From Alkalimarinus coralli (GTDB lineage Bacteria > Pseudomonadota > Gammaproteobacteria > Pseudomonadales > Oleiphilaceae), in assembly GCF_023650515.1 (NCBI RefSeq), contig NZ_CP096016.1, positions 2,318,001 through 2,382,000 of the forward strand: 64,000 nt of DNA. Direction: 5' to 3'. The position numbers were made by a program, and so were the translations under genes. The stretch's first letter is position 1, and each line of letters begins with the position of its first letter. Below are positions 47,982-57,303 of the stretch, piece by piece. The notes beneath the pieces were generated by a model. The model made no database searches. It was not told the origin of the DNA and worked only from the letters and a program-made list of their open reading frames with translations.

Positions 47982-50639
47982 TTACTTAATGCTTTTTGAA
48001 ACGACTTCGTAAACATCTTTAGACAGGCTTTCCTCACCCAATATTCGCTTTAACTGTCCTTGCATAAGCGCCTGACGGTCTTGATCAAACTTTTTCCAGC
48101 GAGTTAAGGGCGTAACTAATCTTGAGGCTATTTGCGGATTAAGCGTGTTGAGTTTAATTACATTATCTGCAAGAAACTCATACCCTGCCCCGCTCGCCAT
48201 GTGGAAATTCACCAGACTCTGATTACAAAATGCACCAATTACAGAGCGGACTTTGTTTGGATTCTTAATATCGAACGCCTCGTGAGACATAAGGCTTTTT
48301 ACGTTCTCCAACGTCCCATATTTGGGGCTTCCACACTGAATAGACAGCCACTGCTCAACAACTTGAGGGTCTTTGCTCCATCTTGCGTAGAAAGATTTTA
48401 AAGCGGCCTCACGCTGCTCTGAAAAGTCAGAGTTAACCAACGCGATCAATGAAGCACTTTGATCGGTCATATTTTCAGCGTTTGCGTACTGAGATTCAGC
48501 CAAGGCTAAAGCATCAGGGTCACCCGCTGACAGCAACAACGCCAACGCGGTGTTCTTCAACGACCTTCTGGCGATAGATGTAAAGTCCGCACTATACGGC
48601 ACATCAAGATCAGAGTTATCGTGATAGCATTGCATAAGTTCAGGTTTTAGCTGATTGGCAAGCGTGTCCCGGACAAAGTTACGCGCATGATGGATCGCAT
48701 CAACATTCGCAACCTCTGACAACTCAATCAGGTAAGACTCAGATGGCAGCAATAGCATTTTTGACAACAGCGCCTTGTCAATTGATTTACTTATTAGCAA
48801 ACCTCTATACGCCTCTATTAACCGGGAGTCCACGGAGAGTGGTTCTCCTTTTATGTAGTCTTCTGACATTGAACGAATGATATCAACCGCGAGCTTTTGC
48901 CCTGCATCCCAACGATTGAAACCATCCGTTTCGTTGCTCATTAAAAACAGCAACTGGTCACGGCTATGAGTCTCTTTTAACCTAACCGGGGCAGAGAAGC
49001 CTCGAAGCAGAGAGGGCACAGGCGTCTTTTCTATATGCTGGAACACAAAGGTCTGTTCCTGCTCGACAAAATCCAGAACCAGCTCCGTTGGTGCGTTAGC
49101 AAACACAGCATCATCCTGTTGTATTAAAGGAATGTTGCACCCATTACTGTCAAGCAGCGCAAATGCAAAAGGTATATGAAACGGCTCGACTGCATCTCCA
49201 GCATTACTTGACGGACAAGACTGTTTAAGTGTTAGCGTAAAAGTCTGAGCTGACTTGTCATAACTATAATCAACATCAATTACCGGTGTTCCTGCAATAT
49301 CGTACCAGCGTTTGAATTGCGTCAGGTCTTTACCACTCGCGTCCTGCATTGCCTGTATAAAATCATCCGTTGTTACCGCTTGACCATCATGGCGTTCAAA
49401 ATAAAGATCACTCCCCTTGCGGAACAGCTCAGCACCCAACAAGCGATGGATCATACCGACAACTTCAGCGCCTTTTTCATAAATCGTTAGCGTATAAAAG
49501 TTTGATATCTCGATGAAAGATGCAGGTCTGACGGGGTGAGACATTGGGCCGGCATCTTCTGCAAACTGCGCCGTTCTTAGCAGATTTACATCTTCAATTC
49601 TTTTCACTGTGCGAGAGTTCATATCTGCTGAGAATTCAGCATCCCTGAAAACAGTAAAACCTTCTTTCAAGCTGAGCTGAAACCAGTCTCGACAAGTGAC
49701 CCTGTTTCCAGACCAGTTGTGGAAGTACTCGTGAGCCACGATTGCTTCAATACGCTGATACGTTGCATCGGTGGCCGTGTCCGGTTTGGCCAGAACACAG
49801 GATGAGTTAAATATGTTTAGCCCTTTGTTCTCCATCGCCCCCATATTAAAGTCATCAACCGCAACAATCATAAAGATATCAAGATCATACTCGCGGCCAT
49901 ATACCTCCTCATCCCACTTCATAGAGGCTTTAAGAGAGTTTAACGCATGCTCACACTTATCTTTGTTTTGAGGCTCCACAAACATACGCAGATCGACTTT
50001 GCGACCGGTCATTGTGGTATATTGATCATCAATATTCAGCAGGTTACCAGCGACCAATGCAAACAGGTAACAGGGTTTTCTGAATGGGTCTTCCCAAGTA
50101 ACGAAGTGCCGCCCATTATCCAGGTCGCCTTTATCTGTCTCATTTCCGTTTGATAACAACACAGGGTAAAGAGAATTATCCGCACAAATAGTTGTCTTAA
50201 AGCGAGACATAACATCAGGCCGATCAAGATAATAGGTAATTCTGCGAAACCCTTCCGCCTCACACTGCGTGCAAAACATCGATGAAGATTTATAGAGCCC
50301 CTCCAAGCAGGTATTTTCTTGAGGCCTTATCAAGGTTTCACATTCCAGGACAAACGTATCTGCAACATCTAAAACTTTCAGCCCCTCGGAGAGCTCTTCA
50401 TACTGTCCCTTGTTCAGCAGCACACCATCAACAGCAACAGAGTTAAGTTCAAGTTCTACACCATCTAAATATAGATCTTTCGGTCTTGAGTCCGCATCAG
50501 GATTTCGCCTCACATCCAAACGAGATCTGACAATCGCATTTTTCTCGTTAAGATCGAAATGAAGTACGGTTTCATCAATCAAGAATGGTGGTTTTTTATA
50601 ATCCTTAAGAAAAATGGTGCGTGGCTGAGCTTCTTTCAT
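47982..50639 (-). CDS. pepN: Aminopeptidase N
   Basis: 885 residues, M1 metallopeptidase. GAMENKGLN (about residue 266) binds the substrate N-terminus. The zinc site is HEYFHNW with the downstream Glu in SLKEGFTVFRD (about residues 304-330). The N-terminal saddle domain and the C-terminal helical domain (ending LKRILGEESLSKDVYEVVSKS) are complete, matching the usual 870-890 residues. It releases N-terminal amino acids in the cytoplasm. Single gene; 116 bases to the DUF2797 gene, which is upstream on the same strand. Confidence 0.96.
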   Translation of the reverse strand: MKEAQPRTIFLKDYKKPPFLIDETVLHFDLNEKNAIVRSRLDVRRNPDADSRPKDLYLDGVELELNSVAVDGVLLNKGQYEELSEGLKVLDVADTFVLECETLIRPQENTCLEGLYKSSSMFCTQCEAEGFRRITYYLDRPDVMSRFKTTICADNSLYPVLLSNGNETDKGDLDNGRHFVTWEDPFRKPCYLFALVAGNLLNIDDQYTTMTGRKVDLRMFVEPQNKDKCEHALNSLKASMKWDEEVYGREYDLDIFMIVAVDDFNMGAMENKGLNIFNSSCVLAKPDTATDATYQRIEAIVAHEYFHNWSGNRVTCRDWFQLSLKEGFTVFRDAEFSADMNSRTVKRIEDVNLLRTAQFAEDAGPMSHPVRPASFIEISNFYTLTIYEKGAEVVGMIHRLLGAELFRKGSDLYFERHDGQAVTTDDFIQAMQDASGKDLTQFKRWYDIAGTPVIDVDYSYDKSAQTFTLTLKQSCPSSNAGDAVEPFHIPFAFALLDSNGCNIPLIQQDDAVFANAPTELVLDFVEQEQTFVFQHIEKTPVPSLLRGFSAPVRLKETHSRDQLLFLMSNETDGFNRWDAGQKLAVDIIRSMSEDYIKGEPLSVDSRLIEAYRGLLISKSIDKALLSKMLLLPSESYLIELSEVANVDAIHHARNFVRDTLANQLKPELMQCYHDNSDLDVPYSADFTSIARRSLKNTALALLLSAGDPDALALAESQYANAENMTDQSASLIALVNSDFSEQREAALKSFYARWSKDPQVVEQWLSIQCGSPKYGTLENVKSLMSHEAFDIKNPNKVRSVIGAFCNQSLVNFHMASGAGYEFLADNVIKLNTLNPQIASRLVTPLTRWKKFDQDRQALMQGQLKRILGEESLSKDVYEVVSKSIK

Positions 50640-50754
50640 TCCCTGGCCTACTTTTAGAATTAATAGATATGTTTTAGTGTGAAAAACAGATTGCTAACAT
50701 AGCCGCATATTATCGTTCCGGGCGGTAACAGCAATGCAATTTATATAGCTTGGG

Positions 50755-51582
50755 TTAAGCGGCGGAAATTTCAACATGGTATGAACCAAACTTTCGAATA
50801 TTGATACACCCGGTGTCAAGTATCAAGTACTGCCCTTTTATCCCCATTAACGTCCCGGATACTTCTGGCTCCTTATCCAGGTTTAGTGACACTACTTTTT
50901 GGGGCCATACGTCAACAGGATATTGCATCTGCGTCTGCTTATCATCAACAAGCTCCACGAGCTCTTCAGGGAAGTCATCCCGTATACGGTTGATGTCATC
51001 CTCGACTAACGCCAGTAAACGATCACGCTCCTCGACAATATCAAGTTCAGGTACCTGCCCTTTTAACATTGCGCGCCAATTTGTTCTATCTGTCACATGT
51101 TTTTTGAATGCGACTTCAACCAAGCCGGACAAATGCCGGGTCGATACGCGAAAAACAGGGATGGCTTCAATCGCGCCCTGGTCTATCCACCGGGTCGGTA
51201 CTTGCGTTTCTCGTGTTATCCCGACTTTTATGCCCGAAGAGTTTGCCAGGTAAACGATATGCGGCGTCATACAATGCTTCAAGCCCCATTCGGGTTCACG
51301 GCAGGTACCCGCAGCATAATGGCATTTCTCTGGACTCATAATACATGTGTCGCATGATGCCAGCTTTGAAAAGCAAGGGTAGCAATAACCCTGTGCAAAG
51401 CTCTTTCTCGTATTTCTACCGCAGTGACAGCAGGATATTTTCCCCTGATACTGAATCTTGATTTTATGACCCACAAGCTCATTCAGACTCAATGAGGAAT
51501 CACCCAATGCCAATGTGTAGTTAACAGGCTGTTCTAATTTAACAGCCATCTTCGACAAAGGGCCTTCACCTAATAATGTCAC
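50755..51582 (-). CDS. DUF2797 zinc-ribbon-like protein
   Basis: 275 residues. A cysteine-rich module (CCHCGRNTRKSFAQGYCYPC, then CDTC..SPEKCHY..GTC) is followed by the HIVYLANSSGIKVGITRETQVPTRWIDQGA block, a GIY-YIG-like element typical of DUF2797. The start is a GTG at 51582 with AAGGAG five bases upstream. Function unknown; the family is conserved in Gammaproteobacteria and Actinobacteria, and the fold suggests nucleic-acid binding. The DUF1315 gene is 51 bases upstream, so the two are probably one operon. Confidence 0.88.
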   Translation of the reverse strand: MTLLGEGPLSKMAVKLEQPVNYTLALGDSSLSLNELVGHKIKIQYQGKISCCHCGRNTRKSFAQGYCYPCFSKLASCDTCIMSPEKCHYAAGTCREPEWGLKHCMTPHIVYLANSSGIKVGITRETQVPTRWIDQGAIEAIPVFRVSTRHLSGLVEVAFKKHVTDRTNWRAMLKGQVPELDIVEERDRLLALVEDDINRIRDDFPEELVELVDDKQTQMQYPVDVWPQKVVSLNLDKEPEVSGTLMGIKGQYLILDTGCINIRKFGSYHVEISAA

Positions 51583-51633
51583 TCCAACTCCTTGATATCA
51601 AAATTTATTTTTACCTGTCATGATAAAAAAACG

Positions 51634-51900
51634 CTAACCCACATTAATTACATCGACTGCTTTTGGCTCTGCAGAGGACGCACAAGGTGTTGCCTCAACC
51701 TTAGCCCTGTCAATAAAACCAATCCGGTCAGACTCATCGATGTTTGCCTGGTTCTCATAATAAATGACTGCCTGCATAGAAATCTCTTTTTGCTCTCGAG
51801 TCAGTGTTCTGCCGTCCGGCCACTTGCCCAGCTCAATAGCCGTGCGCAGATTTTGGTATATTTGGGGGTCTATTTTCTGAATAATCTCTTCAAATGTCAT
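51634..51900 (-). CDS. YeaC-like DUF1315 protein
   Basis: 88 residues: FEEIIQKIDPQIYQNLRTAIELGKWPDGRTLTREQKE and YYENQANIDESDRIGFIDR, the DUF1315 pattern. Function unknown; in related genomes it usually precedes the DUF2797 gene, as here. The C-terminal about 20 residues are less conserved. Confidence 0.9.
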   Translation of the reverse strand: MTFEEIIQKIDPQIYQNLRTAIELGKWPDGRTLTREQKEISMQAVIYYENQANIDESDRIGFIDRAKVEATPCASSAEPKAVDVINVG

Positions 51901-52087
51901 GATAGTAATCCATAAAAAGCGAGCCCGGACTATATCATATGAGACAAGGCCTGAGCCATTGTTTCACTGTTACCGTCAGTAATGCCCTGATGACCCGTGA
52001 GCAATAAAAGCAGGCAACCCAACGACCTATACAACCTGTCAAAACACAACTAATTTCGGCAAGCCGGAAAATTAATTAAATAAGCTA

Positions 52088-52123
52088 TTTACAACACAAA
52101 TGATAATCATTATCATTTGTGTT
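52088..52123 (+). promoter_or_regulatory. Promoter covered by a palindromic Fur box
   Basis: -35 TTTACA (52088-52093), 17-base spacer, -10 TATCAT (52111-52116), predicted start near 52123. A 31-base palindrome symmetric about C52108 (52093-52123) contains ATGATAATCATTATCAT, matching the Fur consensus core GATAATCATTATC, and covers the spacer and -10. Iron-loaded Fur should repress it fully. Confidence 0.85.
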
Positions 52124-52200
52124 GAGTGTTAAAGCTCAACTGATCTCTCTCATCAGGAACTTCACGGATTGTGACCCCCTCTTTAATAGAGGGGCTTTTT
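52123..52200 (+). ncRNA. Candidate Fur-repressed small RNA (PrrF/RyhB functional class)
   Basis: About 78 nt with no start codon plus frame of note. The 5' end folds into GTTGAG/CTCAAC (52121-52126, 52135-52140). An unpaired central stretch with CTCTCTCATCAGGAACTTCA follows, and the 3' end is a terminator (CCCCTCT/AGAGGGG, 52176-52194, then C-T5). The Fur-box promoter immediately upstream and the lack of any plus-strand gene before 55286 make a stand-alone iron-starvation sRNA the simplest reading. Targets would be iron-rich protein mRNAs such as sodB or TCA-cycle genes, by analogy only. Confidence 0.75.
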
Positions 52201-53092
52201 ATGTTCCAAAGCCTTTTCTTGAGTGAGAGGATAGCGCGATAAAGGCGTAAAGAAGCCCCATCAACAACCCAAACAGGTGCGCAGAGTTAGCCATTCGCCC
52301 TATTAGCAACGCCTCTGTCAGCGGCGTATAACCAATGATTAACCAAACAACACTAATCCCCATCAACGCGGGCGGAAACACCAATTCACCCGGCCTAACG
52401 CGACTCCACAACCAACAATAGCCAACGAGCCCATATACAACACCGGACATTCCGCCAAATAAAGGCCCAGCTTCTAAATACTGGGCAATATTCGGAATAA
52501 TTGAGCAGACCAAAAAAAGAGCAACAAAGCGCAACCGCCCCTGTGAACGCTCTATTTGCCCCCCCAGAAACCAGAACATAAGCATATTAAAGATAAGATG
52601 TGCTGCACTAAAGTGAAGAAAGTCAGGGGAAATCACTCGCCAGAGTTCAAACTGGGCAAAGGTCATCACCAGCATGTCAAGCTTTGAGGATAACAGCGAA
52701 ATCTCACTCGCCATTGGGTTAACAATCATCAGCGAACGCAGGATAGGGCCGCCCTCTCCAAAGCCAGTGAGGAACGCTACGATGACAGAAATGCATATCA
52801 GTGCCATTGTCATTGGTGCCTGCTGCGGTGTAGGTCTGGGGAACGCTGCGCCCTTTGGCTGAAACGAAAATGTCAGTTGAGCGCTGTAGTTGTCGAGTTG
52901 CTCTTTAAACTCCTTGTCGCTGAGATAGCGCGCCAGTGCCGACCTTACAGGCTCTTCCGCATTAATGTCTTCAACCCATACCACTTGAAAGCCGTTTTCT
53001 TCCGCGATTCGATGAAGAACTCGTTGACTATTAAGCCAGCGGCTAAAAAGAGAGAGATCAATATCGATATCAATTTCACTTACTTTTATCAC
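52199..53092 (-). CDS. Rhomboid intramembrane serine protease (GlpG-like)
   Basis: 297 residues: an N-terminal cytoplasmic domain (about 1-90, GlpG-N-like) then six or seven transmembrane segments. The catalytic dyad is visible: GGMSGVVYGLVG (GxSG serine) and NSAHLFGLLMG (His in the last helix region), and the AAHLIFNMLMFWFLGG segment supplies the HxxxN oxyanion residues. It cleaves membrane proteins within the bilayer. Its stop codon abuts the end of the Fur-controlled RNA on the other strand. Confidence 0.9.
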   Translation of the reverse strand: MIKVSEIDIDIDLSLFSRWLNSQRVLHRIAEENGFQVVWVEDINAEEPVRSALARYLSDKEFKEQLDNYSAQLTFSFQPKGAAFPRPTPQQAPMTMALICISVIVAFLTGFGEGGPILRSLMIVNPMASEISLLSSKLDMLVMTFAQFELWRVISPDFLHFSAAHLIFNMLMFWFLGGQIERSQGRLRFVALFLVCSIIPNIAQYLEAGPLFGGMSGVVYGLVGYCWLWSRVRPGELVFPPALMGISVVWLIIGYTPLTEALLIGRMANSAHLFGLLMGLLYAFIALSSHSRKGFGT

Positions 53093-53163
53093 GCTATCAA
53101 CCTTTTCAAGTATGGCATAACAACCACTTAAATATCATTTCTGAACAGCCAGCCTGCCCGCTC

Positions 53164-54126
53164 TCACATTTCAGGCTTAACAACATCAACCCATACAAAT
53201 TTGTCTTTCGAGAGAGTCTTCTCTCCATCCATACGATAGGCCACCAACTTCCCGTATTTAACTGCGCTATAATCCAGGCACGCAATGTTCGGTTGAATGG
53301 GGGTAGGGGTACCAGACATCCAGTAATGCCCGACGAACACCGGCGGTAAGTGAGATTCGTAGCTTAATAACTGTCGTTTTTCATCTTCGGTCAACCGGTG
53401 TTGGGCAATATGCTCGGGAAGCGGGTCGGGCTGAAATACAATATCCTGATATATTTCCGGATTATTATTCCAAAACTTGGTTCGAAAAAAGTGGCGGGTA
53501 AAACCATCCTTGCCAACAATACTCTCTCCATTTGGAAGTCGCATGTCGGTGCCCCGCAAAAGTCTATCCATTACCTGCCCTGCGAAGCTATCCTTAACCG
53601 CAGATGCATGCAAAAAATCTTCATCAATTAAATTTCCGCCATATCGTTCTTTAAACGTTGCTATTAACTGCTGATCCCAGCAAGCATGCACCACTCTAAA
53701 GTCTTCAAAGTCTAAAAAAAGTGGCATCTGGTAAAACCAGTCAAGAAAGTCATTCCATTCTGTAGAGTAGGACTCGAACTGATCCAGGGTCTCCCGAATC
53801 AGGCGTTCATGTCGCTCATTATGCTCTCTCAGGAAGGTATGGCCACTCCCCGGCCGAGCTCTCGTGCAATAGCCCAACGCATTATATTCATGGTTCCCCA
53901 TTACAATATGCGCAAAACCATGTTCTACCATATCTCTAACAATGTGCAACGCCTCTCGAATTCGAGGCCCACGATCCACTATATCACCAATAAAAACGAC
54001 CTTTCTGCTAGGGTGCTGATAAATGCCGTTTCTCTTGCTGTATCCAAGCTGCTCCAGCAACTTAACCAGTGTCATCATGCAACCATGCACATCACCTATC
54101 AGATCATAACCTTGCGATTTCGCCAC
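53164..54126 (-). CDS. Calcineurin-like metallophosphatase
   Basis: 320 residues with the complete PPP-type metal signature: GDVHG (about residue 12), FIGDIVDRGP, VMGNHEYNALG and, later, HACWDQQ and FVGHYWMSG. It resembles bacterial PrpA/ApaH-like serine/threonine phosphatases; the natural substrate is unknown. Cytoplasmic. It is downstream of nadK on the same strand with a 91-base gap. Confidence 0.88.
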   Translation of the reverse strand: MAKSQGYDLIGDVHGCMMTLVKLLEQLGYSKRNGIYQHPSRKVVFIGDIVDRGPRIREALHIVRDMVEHGFAHIVMGNHEYNALGYCTRARPGSGHTFLREHNERHERLIRETLDQFESYSTEWNDFLDWFYQMPLFLDFEDFRVVHACWDQQLIATFKERYGGNLIDEDFLHASAVKDSFAGQVMDRLLRGTDMRLPNGESIVGKDGFTRHFFRTKFWNNNPEIYQDIVFQPDPLPEHIAQHRLTEDEKRQLLSYESHLPPVFVGHYWMSGTPTPIQPNIACLDYSAVKYGKLVAYRMDGEKTLSKDKFVWVDVVKPEM

Positions 54127-54217
54127 TACCCCTCCAGCACTCTAATACGTCTATTTCTAACGCCACTTATTAACAGTGCAGTAATTATGTGTAAGTCCAA
54201 AAATTGCGCTAACATCG

Positions 54218-55102
54218 TTAGCTAGTACCCAGATTATGAGCCCAACCGAGCTTCTCCCGACATGTCTCATAAAAGTTATGGCTTGTCGGATGTATTAACC
54301 TGACCTTATAGGGCCGTTTATAAATATTGACTGTATCGCCTGGAGCAACGGGGATATCGTTTTGCCCATCACAACTTACTTGAGGGTAAATCTCGTTGGC
54401 TTCGCCGATAATAATTTTAATTTCACTATTCCCATCTACGACAATAGGTCGGCTGCTAAGTGTGTGTGGGAACATAGGTACCAGAGCGATCGCATCAAGC
54501 TTGGGGTGCAATAAAGGCCCCCCGGCAGATAATGCGTATGCGGTTGATCCTGTTGGCGTTGACACGATCAAGCCATCAGATCGCTGACTGTATACAAACT
54601 GGCCTTCAATGAACAAGTCAAAGCCAATCATTCGCGTCGATTTACCTGGGTGAAGCACGATGTCATTAAGGCCAGCTCCATAAGCAACAGGCTCTCCATT
54701 GCGCTTTACAGTCACTTCAAGCAGGAATCGGCGCTCTTCAATATATTCTCCACTTAAAACCTCACCCACTTTCTCTTCTAATTCTTTCGGTGAAATGTCA
54801 GTCAAAAACCCCAACCGCCCTCTATTTACCCCTAAAAGCGGCACATTCGACTTTGCAAGCTCCCTTGCAGCCCCCAACAAACTACCATCACCACCAACAA
54901 CAATAACAAGATCACACACCTCCCCCATCATCTTTACGCTGCTGACCTGCAATCCATGCCCGGGCAACAGGGTGGACGTATTTTCCTCAACAATCATGTG
55001 GTAGCCTTCATTGAGGAGATATTTTTTGAGATTTCGAAGCGTTTCAACAACCTTTACGCTTCCCATTCGGCCGATCAGCCCAATATTACGAAAGTGGTCC
55101 AT
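54218..55102 (-). CDS. nadK: NAD kinase
   Basis: 294 residues. VVGGDGSLLGAARELA holds the GGDG motif with catalytic Asp, and RGRLGFLTDISP, YGAGLNDIVLHPG and STPTGSTAYALSAGGPLLHP complete the family signature. It phosphorylates NAD to NADP using ATP. Length is normal. It is transcribed away from the DUF1853 gene, with a 183-base divergent gap that carries a short tandem repeat. Confidence 0.96.
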   Translation of the reverse strand: MDHFRNIGLIGRMGSVKVVETLRNLKKYLLNEGYHMIVEENTSTLLPGHGLQVSSVKMMGEVCDLVIVVGGDGSLLGAARELAKSNVPLLGVNRGRLGFLTDISPKELEEKVGEVLSGEYIEERRFLLEVTVKRNGEPVAYGAGLNDIVLHPGKSTRMIGFDLFIEGQFVYSQRSDGLIVSTPTGSTAYALSAGGPLLHPKLDAIALVPMFPHTLSSRPIVVDGNSEIKIIIGEANEIYPQVSCDGQNDIPVAPGDTVNIYKRPYKVRLIHPTSHNFYETCREKLGWAHNLGTS

Positions 55103-55143
55103 AGTTTCTTTGTATACCTCCAGCGGTGTATTGTCTCCATCTT

Positions 55144-55185
55144 AACGGAAACAACTATGCAACGGAAACAACTATGCAACGGAAA
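55144..55185. repeat. 17-base tandem repeat (about 2.5 copies)
   Basis: AACGGAAACAACTATGC is repeated exactly at 55144-55160 and 55161-55177, followed by a partial AACGGAAA. It lies in the shared upstream region of nadK and the DUF1853 gene, 42 bases from the nadK start. Confidence 0.8.
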
Positions 55186-55285
55186 TATCTATACATCTGA
55201 AGTACACATCTATAGAAAGAGCAGCAATGAATAGGCCTTCACAAAAGAGGGAGTACTCAAAACTAAATTCGGTTTACAAACAAAT

Positions 55286-56224
55286 ATGCAAAACAAATAT
55301 ATTAAAGACTTAGCGTGGGCAATCAGCAGCCCCTCACTGGTTAACGAGCAACCTGGCTGGCCCAACATAGTTGACACATCGAAGGATACCTGGGTGACTC
55401 AATGGCTATCATCACTCGATGCAGACCCATCCCCACTTCAACAGCACTTAGCTAAAGAAAAATCCCATTTTATTGGCACCTACTTTGAGTCTCTTTGGGC
55501 TTTTTATCTGGCTTCCAACCCGCAATACGAGCTGATCTCCAGGAACCTTCAAGTGAATTCTAAAGCAAGAACAGTGGGCGAGTTTGATTTTATTTTGAGG
55601 GATAAGGTTACCGGAGGCTTTATTCATCAAGAAGTCGCTATAAAGTTTTACCTTGGATTTAATAAACAGAATATTCACGAGTTTTCAGATGGGAAACATA
55701 TCTGGCTGGGTCCACAATGCAGAGATAGACTAGATATAAAACTAGCCAAGATGATTAACCATCAAGCGAAACTGTCAGAAACAATACAAGGGAAGCAGGC
55801 GCTTGAGTCAATAAAAATTGATGTAGACACAGATAAGCTAACACCTCAGCTTGTTTTGAAGGGCTACCTTTTCTACCCCCAAACACAGCCAGTAACGCCT
55901 CCCAAATTTTGCAACCCCAACCAGCTAAAGGGAAGCTGGCTCACATTAAACGACTTCGTCGAGCACATTGAAAAAGACTCGTCTGACGCATGGGCCCTGC
56001 TGACGAAACCTGAGTGGATAAGCCCCTTCAGTTCAAGTATAGAGCACAATCAAAGCAACATTTTTTTTAAAAAACCAGACATTCTAAGAACCGCCAGAGA
56101 AAAGGTTTTGAATGAGCAACGCCCTTGGATGATTGCATACCTAACGGAGTCCAAGGGCTATTACACTGAAATTCACCGACAGTTTATAGTGCCCGATGAT
56201 TGGCCACATCTATATGACGAGTGA
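55286..56224 (+). CDS. DUF1853 protein, PD-(D/E)XK nuclease-like
   Basis: 312 residues. GTYFESLWAFYLA, then TVGEFDFILRD and HQEVAIKFYLG give the E...D...ExK arrangement of PD-(D/E)XK nucleases, and HIWLGPQCRDRLDIKLAKM is a further DUF1853 block. Conserved in Gammaproteobacteria, function unknown, no signal peptide. The only plus-strand gene in this neighbourhood; it converges on the PLP enzyme gene with a gap of 17 bases. Confidence 0.85.
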   Translation: MQNKYIKDLAWAISSPSLVNEQPGWPNIVDTSKDTWVTQWLSSLDADPSPLQQHLAKEKSHFIGTYFESLWAFYLASNPQYELISRNLQVNSKARTVGEFDFILRDKVTGGFIHQEVAIKFYLGFNKQNIHEFSDGKHIWLGPQCRDRLDIKLAKMINHQAKLSETIQGKQALESIKIDVDTDKLTPQLVLKGYLFYPQTQPVTPPKFCNPNQLKGSWLTLNDFVEHIEKDSSDAWALLTKPEWISPFSSSIEHNQSNIFFKKPDILRTAREKVLNEQRPWMIAYLTESKGYYTEIHRQFIVPDDWPHLYDE

Positions 56225-56241
56225 GTATCTGTAGCAGATAT

Positions 56242-57213
56242 TCATTGACGGGAACCGAGCGCCCTTTCTATGCCTCGCCGTCCCTGCAACCCTCCGGTGT
56301 GAACAGCAACCACTCGCTGACCGTTCTTAAAATACCCTGCTTTGATCTGATCAAAAATACCGTAGAACATTTTTGCCGTGTATATTTGCTCGAGCGGTAT
56401 ATCAAACTGGCCTTCAAACCACTCAATAAAGGTCAATAACTCTTCCTTAACCTTAGCAAAGCCACCAAAATGATAAGAGTGATCAATACTATAGTCTGGT
56501 AAAGACACCTCTCCAGACAACGATTGATACTGATTAATTAAAGCATCTATATCATGCTTAAGGTAATTCGCACCTTTTAGTGCACTGTAACCAATACACT
56601 TTGTGCTTGCGCTTGAGCCTGCAACCAAGCCCGCAAGCGTTCCACCTGAACCAACAGCGCAACACAAATAATCACATCTATCCAGCTTGCCATGCACATC
56701 CAAGGCAACTTCAGACATACCTTTTACAGCCAGAACATTACTCCCTCCTTCTGGAGCCAGATAGAACTGGCCAAACCGATCACGTAAGCGCTGTATAAAT
56801 TCAGGCGATGTTTTTTCACGATATTGCGCGCGGGTTACAGGGTAGAAATTCATCCCCCATGCTTGGCATTCACTTAGCGTTGGGTTTAAGGGTAATACAA
56901 TTTCCCCTCTCAGCACGCCAGTGGATTTCAGCTTTAAGCGATAGCAAGCCGCTGCCAGCGCGTGCAAGTGATTTGAGAACGCCCCGCCAAAGCTGACAAT
57001 ATGAGAAGCATCCTGTTCGCAAGCTTGAATAAGATTGTATTTTAATTTAAACCACTTATTGCCTGATATCAGAGGGTCAACAAGATCCAAGCGTGCAACC
57101 CAGAGTTCAACACCAGATGAGTCTAGCAAGTCGTGTTCTAATTTTTCCAGCGGGATAGCAGGGGGCTCTAGCAACCATGAAACACCCTCAGCATGTATGA
57201 TGCGTTCAGACAC
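56242..57213 (-). CDS. PLP-dependent ACC deaminase/D-cysteine desulfhydrase family protein
   Basis: 323 residues, fold type II PLP enzyme. SGNKWFKLKYNL carries the PLP lysine, FGGAFSNHLHALAAAC the substrate loop, and VGSGGTLAGLVAG the phosphate loop. The family includes 1-aminocyclopropane-1-carboxylate deaminase and D-cysteine desulfhydrase; which reaction this one performs cannot be read from sequence. Length is typical. Single gene between convergent DUF1853 and the coiled-coil gene. Confidence 0.88.
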   Translation of the reverse strand: MSERIIHAEGVSWLLEPPAIPLEKLEHDLLDSSGVELWVARLDLVDPLISGNKWFKLKYNLIQACEQDASHIVSFGGAFSNHLHALAAACYRLKLKSTGVLRGEIVLPLNPTLSECQAWGMNFYPVTRAQYREKTSPEFIQRLRDRFGQFYLAPEGGSNVLAVKGMSEVALDVHGKLDRCDYLCCAVGSGGTLAGLVAGSSASTKCIGYSALKGANYLKHDIDALINQYQSLSGEVSLPDYSIDHSYHFGGFAKVKEELLTFIEWFEGQFDIPLEQIYTAKMFYGIFDQIKAGYFKNGQRVVAVHTGGLQGRRGIERALGSRQ

Positions 57214-57303
57214 TATATTTTCGTACTCAAATTACCAAATCCAACACCTTAATGAGACTATTACGACTAAGCAATAAACTGATACGGAAAGCAACGAGGT
57301 GCG

